Source: Siphonodentalium dalli
Lineage: Eukaryota > Mollusca > Scaphopoda > Gadilida > Siphonodentaliidae
Assembly (NCBI GenBank): GCA_032622095.1
Contig: CP136061.1
Location: 262,600,077 to 262,664,076, forward strand
Reading direction: 5' to 3'
DNA length: 64,000 bases
The notes beneath the pieces are model-generated. The model did no database searches and had not been told where the DNA came from. It saw nothing but the letters and a program-made list of their open reading frames with translations. Position numbers and translations under genes: made by a program. Shown piece after piece: positions 63,301-64,000 of the stretch (positions within the stretch are counted from its first letter, which is position 1; each line of letters starts with the position of its first letter).

Positions 63301-64000
63301 TTTCTTACATTCTTTAACAATTTTATAATTTTTAATGTGTTAAGCCAATGCATTCTCTTATATATGCGAGGCGACCTATGGTTGACTCGCATATATAAGA
63401 GAATGCATTGGCACAGGGCCCTTCTGGTGGGTAAAGGGTTAAATATCTTGGGTATTTAGGTGCAGTGATGACTAGTGATAAGGTCAAAGACCTTTATACC
63501 TTTTTAAGAAATCAAAATCTTTAAAAAAGCTGAAATATGCATGTAAAATGCTGAGACGCTTCACAACCGCATACAACAGTATTGCACGCTCTGGCTTGCG
63601 ATGAAAATATAGTCCTCCAATTGCCTCTTAAATTTTTTGCCTATTTTCGTTAGTGCAACGAAGTTGGACAATAATTGAACATAGTATTAATCCTTGCTGT
63701 AATTTTGTTGGCGCGATGCCAAGTATCCCGGGAAGCATGCGGCTATTCATTAGAGCTGGGCGTTTTTTTTTTTCAGGCTCGGTTTTCAATTTCGGTTTTT
63801 TACTAAGAAAAACCTCGGTTCGGTTTCGATTTCGGTAATTTTCCTAACAAGGCTTGAACAAATGGGAATTGATAACTGTTTTCATAAAATAATTAAATTT
63901 ATTCAAAATCATGTAAAAATAAAGCAAACAGAACTAAAAATATGATTCAGTAATAACAACAAAAAATAAACTTAAACTTAAAACAAATTAAAATATATTG
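27237..64000 (+). CDS. ELAPOR: ELAPOR1/2 (KIAA1324 family) orthologue, 5' part, continues beyond the window
   Basis: Five exons join in frame to 639 bp (213 residues): 27237-27308, 53812-53941, 54842-55037, 55969-56119 and 60235-60324. They encode a signal peptide, then the family's CTE..-HYEYTQCDNKGGRWRVSIP block, the Cys-rich CGEGEYLDLKEQLCKSCPSG repeat, QFNDWDHIPDGF, GGYVDGCSITLEYPIQL, GVLKFEYQF and IQNDKCQ. The family is a large type I membrane protein of the endosome-lysosome and trans-Golgi system, linked to autophagy. Only the start of its luminal region is here; transmembrane and tail exons lie beyond 64000. Intron 1 is 26.5 kb. A 31-copy partial duplication of exon 2 precedes the genuine exon 2, and MITEs or repeats abut several splice sites. 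I cannot say whether it is closer to ELAPOR1 or ELAPOR2; it may predate their split. Confidence 0.93.
27309..28761. other. ELAPOR intron 1, unassigned
   Basis: Contains four ACATACAGGG(C/T)GGA-type short repeats (28008-28095), a G-run at 28211-28226 and a duplicated GTTTTGATTGGTTCAAAGAAA (28107, 28247). No coding exon seen. Confidence 0.45.
28762..30860 (+). mobile_element. 5'-truncated LINE split by a hAT element
   Basis: Coding runs from MVRPIIEYCNSAWSPHHKYQ through RGDLIEVYKLLN (28775-28986), then resumes after the hAT at 30426 as NGHYNINACDLLERLSS and VVNSWNSLPDFAVEAPTLDQ to a stop at 30683. Removing one copy of the 8-bp duplication restores the reading frame exactly. Typical CR1/RTE-clade C-terminus (NSWNSLP...). 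Upstream domains absent. Confidence 0.82.
28987..30425. mobile_element. non-autonomous hAT element in a LINE, 8-bp target duplication
   Basis: Ends TAGTGATGTGCGGTTTTG and CGCACATTACTA; CTGTTGAA on both sides (28979-28986, 30426-30433). Subterminal regions are packed with GGTTTCGG/CCGAAACC motifs. No transposase frame in 1.44 kb. Confidence 0.85.
30861..31602. other. ELAPOR intron 1, unassigned
   Basis: No gene, tandem array or terminal repeat was recognised. Confidence 0.4.
31603..31855. mobile_element. TTAA MITE (AAGGGG.ACTGTA family), diverged
   Basis: TTAAAGGGGTACTGTATGGC at the left; right arm to GGATTTAGTGTACAGTCATA. AGTGAAGAGGTTAA occurs both at the left edge and again at about 31858. 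Confidence 0.65.
32271..32412. mobile_element. TTAA MITE fragment (CCCTTCCATGA family)
   Basis: TTAACCTTTCCATGACCGGA, AAAACCCTGTGCC and one nearly perfect hairpin (arms ATGTATTCTCTTATATATGC). The right half is missing. Confidence 0.68.
32560..32868. mobile_element. repeat family containing inverted AGTGACTTCTCCCTG-type motifs
   Basis: Shares TGTCCCAACAGCATA, TATAATGGTGTTC, GTGTTGTATAATAC-type and TTCAGCCCTTCTTACTTCTC segments with the inverted copy at 42252-42775. Here the TA in GAGAAGTA is unoccupied. Confidence 0.65.
32869..33595. other. ELAPOR intron 1, fragments only
   Basis: CTGGCACTAAACCTACAAAA (33034) is a scrap of the CCCTTTGAGTG MITE, and 33313-33440 is an end of the AAGGGG.ACTGTA MITE (ATTTGCACCAATCCATGGCT). 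Otherwise unassigned. Confidence 0.5.
33596..33839. mobile_element. double-palindrome MITE (CAAGCCTTG ends), 8-bp target duplication, intact
   Basis: GCTGTTAT flanks both ends. Two well-preserved palindromes centred on ACCCCGCATAGCGGGCTAGC and its complement are separated by CTTACACCTCAG. Confidence 0.92.
33840..34463. other. ELAPOR intron 1, unassigned
   Basis: No feature supported apart from short AT microsatellite near 34370. Confidence 0.4.
34464..34814. mobile_element. probable MITE with GGTATCCAGTCCTTCCC ends
   Basis: Left GGATACCCAGTCCTTCCCAA and right inverted GGTATCCAGTCCTTCCCAGG; inner arms share GACGGG(T/A)GT. Imperfect ends and no clear duplication. Confidence 0.5.
35138..35392. 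mobile_element. double-palindrome MITE (CAAGCCTTG ends), 8-bp target duplication
   Basis: GGGACAAC on both sides; interior as in the 33596 copy with a few substitutions. Confidence 0.92.
35538..36170. mobile_element. TTAA MITE (CCCTTTCTATA ends) expanded into a minisatellite
   Basis: TTAACCCTTTCTATACTGAA at the left, CAGTATATAAAGGGTTAA at the right. About six tandem copies of the left subterminal block (CCCTTTCTATACTAAATACT, then CAAGATGAGTAGTTCCCTTA), period about 60-75 bp, lie between 35541 and 35950. Confidence 0.82.
36171..37531. other. ELAPOR intron 1, unassigned
   Basis: Includes inverted AAAGTCATATTGGACTC/GAGTCCAATATGACTTT-like segments around 36445-36500 and 36830-36870. No gene or full element identified. 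Confidence 0.45.
37532..37850 (+). repeat. 52-bp tandem repeat, six copies
   Basis: GAGCCTTTACTGTGCTATCC, then AGAGTCTTTGGGCTGATAAT and CTCACTTACACT, repeated head to tail with few substitutions (GTGC/GCGC, CCAGA/CCGGA). Confidence 0.92.
37988..38340. mobile_element. TTAA-type double-hairpin MITE, left end missing
   Basis: Starts inside the family at CAACAGCCTAAAATATCTTC; both hairpins (about 38096-38162 and 38244-38309) and the right end TTGGGTAAAGGGTTA are intact. The segment after it (CCCACAGCAGAATTATGGGT) is a scrap of the TA palindrome family. Confidence 0.82.
38514..38620. mobile_element. left arm of a TA-target palindromic MITE
   Basis: TACAGTAATACCCTAAATAA to CATTCATCGGAAAGC, with no right arm. 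Confidence 0.8.
38630..38765 (+). repeat. tandem repeat, about 60 bp, three copies
   Basis: GAATTTAATATAATTTGGTA, an ATTGGGAAGG..GGGTG segment and ACTCTGTTTT recur. Confidence 0.75.
39010..39195 (+). repeat. tandem repeat, about 58 bp, three copies
   Basis: GACTGTTAGTCGGATTTTAT, TTATCCATTCAGATTC and GAATTGGATTGATTTTG recur three times. Confidence 0.8.
39400..40195 (-). mobile_element. 5'-truncated LINE 3' end, interrupted by a MITE
   Basis: Minus-strand coding from about 40195 reads GGDEKHFVLYCQKYVELRKD, then LFEKLAAIN and a stop near 39979. The H...YC..Y...R..L pattern is the C-terminal tail of many non-LTR elements. The 3' UTR is split by the element at 39512-39886 and ends in a TCTATC microsatellite near 39400. 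Confidence 0.65.
39512..39886. mobile_element. MITE with CCCYGCTGGACAAAACAAGT ends, TA target
   Basis: Left CCCCGCTGGACAAAACAAGT, right inverted CCCTGCTAGACAAAACAAGT, flanked by TA. The interior is rich in CCGCGG and GCCGTTCGGC-like motifs. Its unoccupied CACTTAAC matches the insertion point of the MITE at 1370-1769. A decayed relative is at 62640-62830. Confidence 0.83.
40192..40278. mobile_element. right-end fragment of the TTAA (CCCTTTCTATA) MITE
   Basis: CTCCAAGTGAATAATAGACC through CATTTAGTATAGAAAGGGTT to TTAA. Confidence 0.72.
40599..40819. mobile_element. TA-target palindromic MITE (CAGTAATGC family), full length
   Basis: TACAGTAATGCCCTGAGTAA to CAGCATTATACTGTA, centred on GCTCTCGGTGAGAGC. 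Confidence 0.87.
40888..41235. mobile_element. MITE with ATACCGCTAT ends, second copy
   Basis: Inverted relative to 1999-2348 and alignable throughout (ACCGCGGTATT, GGGGTGA.ACC, TTGTTCGCGTTAACAAGCGG). Flanked by a duplicated ATGATGAGTACACATGTACC segment. Confidence 0.8.
41348..42153. mobile_element. long form of the CAAGCCTTG double-palindrome MITE with a nested TTAA MITE
   Basis: TGACAGGG flanks both sides (41340-41347, 42154-42161). The interior has degraded GAATGAGG palindromes and an extra middle segment (GACCTAGGATCAGATTGAAA) shared with 43986-44414 and 54392-54806. The nested element is 41716-42105. Confidence 0.8.
41716..42105. mobile_element. TTAA-target double-hairpin MITE, intact, nested
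   Basis: TTAACCCTTTACCCAACA to TGTTGGGTAAAGGGTTAA with opposite hairpins at about 41750-41815 and 41884-41949. Confidence 0.9.
42252..42775. mobile_element. second copy of the GGGAGAAGTGGACTG repeat family, inverted to 32560-32868
   Basis: Shares ordered segments with 32560-32868 on the opposite strand and extends further (to GGGAGAAGTGGCAAATTTTA). The TA palindrome at 42332-42513 interrupts GGGAGAAG-TA. Confidence 0.68.
42332..42513. mobile_element. TA-target palindromic MITE (CAGTAATGC family), shortened left arm
   Basis: TACAGTAATGCTCTAATTAA to GAGCATTACTGTA; the left arm lacks the CAGCAGAATTATGGG segment. The empty site at about 32800 reads GGGAGAAG-TA-AGAAGGGCTGA on the minus strand. 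Confidence 0.88.
42793..42943. mobile_element. single-palindrome form of the CAAGCCTTG MITE
   Basis: CAAGACTTGAAATTGTGTGT to TATTTCAAGGCTTG; only one palindrome is present. Flanks (TATGACTA / ACTATGTA) are not a clean 8-bp duplication. Confidence 0.8.
43071..43526. mobile_element. MITE with TGACCCGCCATATCAAAT ends carrying the double-hairpin cassette
   Basis: Terminal repeats of about 49 bp (TGACCCGCCATATCAAATAC, AGTCGTAAGTCGGGATTTTT) unrelated to the TTAA families. Inside are the same two opposite hairpins (about 43124-43188 and 43408-43473) and GTGCC/GCACAGGG borders. The spacer has an extra segment (ACACTCTTCTATATGCTTCT). Confidence 0.8.
43760..43976. mobile_element. TA-target palindromic MITE (CAGTAATGC family), full length
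   Basis: TACAGTAATGCTCTAAATAA to GGGCATTACTGTA, 217 bp; the right end abuts the next MITE's target duplication. Confidence 0.88.
43986..44414. mobile_element. long form of the CAAGCCTTG-type double-palindrome MITE, diverged ends
   Basis: CAAGTCTGAGTTTAGTGTGC at the left, inverted CTAAGCCTGAGTTTAGTGTG at the right; TAGCTGTAAA flanks both sides. The middle region (GAGATTGAAGTTCCCAAA) is shared with 54392-54806. Confidence 0.75.
44415..45858. other. ELAPOR intron 1, mostly unassigned
   Basis: 44792-44960 is an inverted right-end fragment of the CCCTTTCTATA TTAA MITE (TTAACCCTTTCTTTACTAAA). The rest holds no supported gene; the frames near 45410-45620 are unconserved. Confidence 0.5.
45859..46182. 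mobile_element. MITE with CTGAAGGGGTCACTCTCACC ends, about 10-bp target duplication
   Basis: Left CTGAAGGGGTCACTCTCACC, right inverted CTGAATGGGTCACTCTCACC, with GTGCTGAAGGGTACACAGG subterminal repeats. TTTAGTTTGG is on both sides (45849, 46184), suggesting a Mutator-type origin. Confidence 0.78.
46426..47256 (-). repeat. minisatellite derived from the TTAA (CCCTTTCTATA) MITE, about 12 copies
   Basis: Units of about 60-70 bp: TATGGGATAACTACTCATCA, ATGATGCTTTAGTATAGAAA, GGGTTAAACTTATTATCTGA, ACATTTCC. This is the inverse of the 35538-36170 unit. Some units lack the TTATTATCTGAACATTT part. Confidence 0.88.
47408..48725 (+). repeat. tandem repeat of about 155-170 bp, about seven diverged copies
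   Basis: TTAGCACGGGCTACAGGTCG (47649, 47812, 47982, 48146, 48299, 48458), AAAATTTGTCATGGATGTTA, GGGAACGAGTCATTTTGGGG and GCCAGCAGCCATCTTGGATT recur. Bounded by AGCTCAACTTTCATT (47408) and a partly inverse CCAAGTTGAGCTAC (about 48693), so the whole may be one element. Confidence 0.82.
48725..49155 (+). repeat. three diverged copies of a GCGATAACTCA unit
   Basis: TTTTATCACCGTTAGTGCGA, TAACTCAATGAAATATTAAC and a GATATTTGGTATAT segment recur at about 48735, 48892 and 49082. Confidence 0.75.
49178..49408. mobile_element. TTAA MITE (CCCTTTGAGTG ends), hairpin loop deleted
   Basis: TTAACCCTTTGAGTGCCAGC to GGCACTCAAAGGGTTAA. The hairpin lost part of its right arm (GTCGACCATAAGAGAATGCA). Confidence 0.85.
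49409..49863. other. ELAPOR intron 1, unassigned
   Basis: A short duplication (AGTCAGATTAATGCCTATTA / AGTCTGATTAATGCCTATTA) at 49561 and 49599. No gene supported. Confidence 0.5.
49864..50191. mobile_element. hAT-like MITE (CAGGAGCCTGGAATTT ends), 8-bp target duplication
   Basis: CAGGAGCCTGGAATTTGGTC and the inverted CAGGAGCCTGGAATTTTGTC, arms continuing AAAAACCCTCTTTTATT. CATTAACC on both sides. Confidence 0.82.
50249..50305. mobile_element. 57-bp minimal derivative of the TA-target palindrome
   Basis: TACAGTAACACTCTAATTAA TCGACTCCTTAA joins directly to AAGTCGATTATTTAGAGAGT TACTGTA. Only the outer 25-28 bp of each arm remain, with TA flanks. Confidence 0.85.
50450..50569. mobile_element. 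TA-target palindromic MITE, right arm deleted
   Basis: Full left arm (TACAGTAATGCTCAAAGTAA to CATTCATTGGAAA) joined to the terminal ACTTAGGGCATTACTGTA. Confidence 0.85.
50621..50847. mobile_element. MITE with AAGGCGTGTTTACTTTAAT ends
   Basis: Left GTGTTTACTTTAATTTTGCT and right inverted TTGTTTACTTTAATGTTGCG; arms share TACTTGCAA and AATGACAGTTCAC-type segments. It lies just upstream of the 93-bp array. Confidence 0.75.
50911..53811 (+). repeat. 31-copy tandem array of intron 1 end plus exon 2 start (decoy splice-acceptor array)
   Basis: The unit is exactly 93 bp. The GACTTTCAT motif recurs from 50932 to 53815, a distance of 31 x 93. Each unit is 23 bp of intron 1 end (AATATTACTATATATTATTACAG) plus the first 70 bp of exon 2 (GACGACTTTC to ATACCAGATT). 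Copies are nearly identical, with rare substitutions. The first copy lacks AGGAC at the junction and so has no AG. One copy near 52136 has ACCG instead of ACAG. The other 29 decoys keep ACAG. No unit has a good donor. In the exon frame each decoy reads HYEYTQCDNKGGRWRVSIPD and then TAA. The long open frames on both strands, including 1030 codons on the minus strand, arise because 93 is divisible by three. Confidence 0.95.
53812..53941 (+). CDS. ELAPOR: ELAPOR exon 2 (genuine copy)
   Basis: This 130-bp exon follows acceptor TATTATTACAG and ends at A before donor GTAAGT. It encodes DDFHYEYTQCDNKGGRWRVS, then IPDSQGECSGGTLPQGPKKG and PNC. It is the only array copy that continues past CCAGATT into exon sequence (TCACAAGGAG...), so it alone carries a donor. 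Phase enters at 0 and leaves one base. Confidence 0.93.
53942..54391. other. ELAPOR intron 2, unassigned part
   Basis: Follows the GTAAGT donor; no element or coding block recognised before the MITE at 54392. Confidence 0.5.
54392..54806. mobile_element. long form of the CAAGCCTTG-type double-palindrome MITE, left end truncated
   Basis: AATGAGGTCCCAGAGGGTGA palindrome, the family middle region (ATCACCAACTTCAACTGTGG), a second palindrome, and the right end CAAATGACAGACACACTATA TCCAGGTTTG. It ends about 35 bp before the ELAPOR exon 3 acceptor. Confidence 0.82.
54842..55037 (+). CDS. ELAPOR: ELAPOR exon 3: Cys-rich repeat
   Basis: This 196-bp exon follows acceptor TTCATATTCAG and ends AG before donor GTAAGA. 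It encodes FACGEGEYLDLKEQLCKSCP, SGTSSLGGGIQFNDWDHIPD, then GFSQTIEPFG and the ending NCS. The CxxGEYLDLKxQxCKxCPxGTxSLG pattern is characteristic of this family and related Cys-rich ectodomains. A palindromic MITE ends about 35 bp before the acceptor. Confidence 0.93.
55038..55968. other. ELAPOR intron 3: repeat fragments
   Basis: 55065-55140 is a TATACGCCCTTTTGAAAAAA...GGTCTGTCCGTCCG segment of a type common in marine invertebrate repeats. A G-run is at 55440-55452. 55636-55925 is a tandem duplication (see separate entry). Confidence 0.5.
55636..55925 (+). repeat. tandem duplication of about 145 bp
   Basis: GATCAGGGTTGGGGGGGAGA, ATTGCGCTAAGCTCATATAT, GCATGCCGATAATACGC.TGTGTCTTAC-type sequence and GGCTGGATTTA recur once with substitutions. 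Confidence 0.82.
55969..56119 (+). CDS. ELAPOR: ELAPOR exon 4
   Basis: This 151-bp exon follows acceptor GTCCACTTCAG; a second AG four bases on would break the frame. It ends CTG before donor GTAAGT. It encodes SAWKAKGSFLGGYVDGCSIT, LEYPIQLVRAGVLKFEYQFT and RSSTSLFHYL, matching the family pattern W..G.Y....D.C...L.Y...L...G...FEY. Two bases enter; it leaves in phase 0. Confidence 0.92.
56136..56535. mobile_element. TTAA-target double-hairpin MITE, intact, 17 bp after the ELAPOR exon 4 donor
   Basis: TTAACACTTTACCCAACAGA to TGTTGGGTAAAGGGTTAA with hairpins at about 56167-56232 and 56314-56379. Its right TTAA is also the left TTAA of the next MITE. Confidence 0.9.
56532..56782. mobile_element. 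TTAA MITE (CCCTTCCATGA family) with two diverged hairpins
   Basis: TTAATACTTTCATGACTGGT at the left, CCAGTCATGGAAGGGTTGAA at the right; hairpins with GAGTCTCCCATAG and GGCTCCCTATGGGAGAC loops. Confidence 0.78.
56859..58482. mobile_element. non-autonomous hAT element (TAGTGTTGAAACGATTA ends), 8-bp target duplication
   Basis: CCAACTGA on both sides (56851-56858, 58483-58490). Ends TAGTGTTGAAACGATTAATC and inverted TAGTGTTGAAACGATTAGTG, with clustered CGACTAGTCG/ATTAATCGACTAATCG subterminal motifs. No transposase in 1.62 kb. Confidence 0.9.
58494..58580. mobile_element. fragment of the long CAAGCCTTG-type MITE
   Basis: CACCAAATTCACCCTCTGGG, ACCTCATT, then a TTTTCAGTTACTTTTTCCCT segment found also at 54525-54560. 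Confidence 0.6.
58927..59038. mobile_element. TA-target palindromic MITE, left arm mostly deleted
   Basis: AATGCCCTAAATAATCGATG joins directly to the right arm AATGGCAACAAGCCATATTT, ending GGGCATTATTGTA. Confidence 0.82.
59046..60199. mobile_element. non-autonomous hAT element (TAGTGTTGTG ends), 8-bp target duplication
   Basis: Ends TAGTGTTGTGAGGTTTT and inverted TAGTGTTGTGCGGTTAACC; flanks ATATTTAC/GTATTTAC agree at 7 of 8. GGTTTCGG-type subterminal motifs as in 28987-30425. Its right end lies 35 bp before the ELAPOR exon 5 acceptor. Confidence 0.85.
60235..60324 (+). CDS. ELAPOR: ELAPOR exon 5
   Basis: Thirty codons follow acceptor GTTATTATAG and end before donor GTAAGT. The exon encodes IQNDKCQASDDADESSWPEG then TGESEWKKVS. 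IQNDKCQ matches the family's (V/I)QNDQCQ. Phase 0 at both ends. The next family block (V-L-Y-W-R-T) was not found before 64000. Confidence 0.9.
60338..60797 (+). repeat. tandem repeat starting 13 bp into ELAPOR intron 5
   Basis: Units combine GTTACCCCGTGTCTGGTCAT, CCACAGTGAGCCGTTACCTA and TGAGCCTGAAGGCAAAAACC in varied order and number, ending in short GAGCCGTTACCTAT units. The array is split by the hAT at 60798 and resumes at 62373 (GCCTGAAGGCAAAAACCTGT). Confidence 0.9.
60798..62364. mobile_element. hAT element with partial transposase, 8-bp target duplication
   Basis: Ends CAGGGTTGGCGCTGG and inverted CAGGGTTCGCGCTGCCGCTT; CCTATGAG on both sides (60790-60797, 62365-62372). Subterminal regions contain repeated TTGCCAAATGA. 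Length 1567 bp, carrying the transposase remnant on the minus strand. Confidence 0.92.
61081..62037 (-). pseudogene. hAT transposase, internally deleted (keeps C-terminal dimerisation domain)
   Basis: An uninterrupted frame of 318 codons. The likely true start is the internal Met at 61932 (MSLKRKRSECDD, basic NLS-like), followed by KKLTDFFGRK. The C-terminal third has VCVPVSTVDCERAFSIQNIV then KTKSRNRLSVRYLNALMKIS, the hATC signature (P.S...CERAFS......K...R..L). I see no complete DDE catalytic region or BED finger; full hAT transposases are about twice this length. It resembles the ZNF862-like hAT group. Probably a deletion derivative that could at most dimerise. Confidence 0.82.
62640..62830. 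mobile_element. decayed relative of the CCCYGCTGGACAAAAC MITE interior
   Basis: TGCCGTTCGGTCATGGTGTA, GTAGTTGCCATTTAGCC and CACAGTGTACTTGCC repeat the interior motifs of 39512-39886. No ends recognised. Confidence 0.5.
63044..63442. mobile_element. TTAA-target double-hairpin MITE, nearly intact
   Basis: TTAAACCTTTACCCAACA to GGTGGGTAAAGGGTTAA with hairpins at about 63199-63264 and 63345-63410 (one loop substitution). ELAPOR intron 5. Confidence 0.88.
63443..63750. other. ELAPOR intron 5, unassigned
   Basis: A possible LINE scrap (CTTTTTAAGAAATC... near 63500) is too weak to call; nothing else recognised. Confidence 0.35.
63751..64000 (+). mobile_element. left end of a hAT element running off the window
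   Basis: TAGAGCTGGGCGTTTTTT is a typical hAT terminus, followed by CGGTTTTCAATTTCGG and CGGTTCGGTTTCGATTTCGG subterminal motifs like those of 28987-30425 and 59046-60199. The right end lies outside. Confidence 0.6.

Overview
This is nuclear DNA from an animal, most likely a marine invertebrate (mollusc, hemichordate or cephalochordate grade; the sequence does not settle which). It has spliced genes with GT/AG introns, is AT-rich, and is densely packed with palindromic MITEs, hAT remnants, 5'-truncated LINEs and minisatellites. I found no bacterial-type operons, RNA genes or CRISPR arrays. Most long open frames are artefacts of tandem repeats whose period is a multiple of three.

Two conserved genes can be assembled from short exons. 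(1) CFAP276 (C1orf194), a ciliary doublet-microtubule protein, is complete on the minus strand in four coding exons between 17435 and 10344. It encodes 170 residues with all phases compatible, and has an X-box-like RFX site 122 bp upstream of its ATG. (2) An ELAPOR1/2 (KIAA1324/KIAA1324L) orthologue runs on the plus strand. It has a signal-peptide exon at 27237-27308, then exons at 53812-53941, 54842-55037, 55969-56119 and 60235-60324, and continues past the window. The pair is divergent (head to head), as I recall for human CFAP276 and ELAPOR1 at 1p13.3, so this looks like ancient microsynteny.

The most unusual structure is at 50911-53811. Thirty-one head-to-tail copies of an exact 93-bp unit lie directly upstream of ELAPOR exon 2. 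Each unit is the last 23 bp of intron 1 (with its 3' splice site) plus the first 70 bp of exon 2, without a donor. Twenty-nine decoy acceptors are intact, and in the ELAPOR frame every decoy copy reaches a TAA at its junction.

Layout: 1-10343 is MITEs and MITE-derived minisatellite. 10344-17435 is CFAP276, with introns full of foldback DNA. 17436-27171 is the expanded intergenic region (LINE, a 1.8-kb 27-bp-type satellite, a Mutator-like foldback element, more LINEs). 27237-53811 is ELAPOR intron 1 (26.5 kb), holding a LINE split by a hAT, many MITEs, minisatellites and the decoy-exon array. 53812-64000 is ELAPOR exons 2-5, with MITEs and four hAT elements in the introns.

Recurring MITE groups: (a) TTAA-target families with ends starting TTAACCCTTT/C, piggyBac-like, several carrying a 65-bp perfect-hairpin cassette; (b) TA-target near-perfect palindromes with CAGTAATGC ends; (c) double palindromes with CAAGCCTTG ends and 8-bp target duplications; (d) hAT elements with TAGTG or CAGGGTT ends and 8-bp duplications. 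Several nested insertions have matching empty sites elsewhere in this window.
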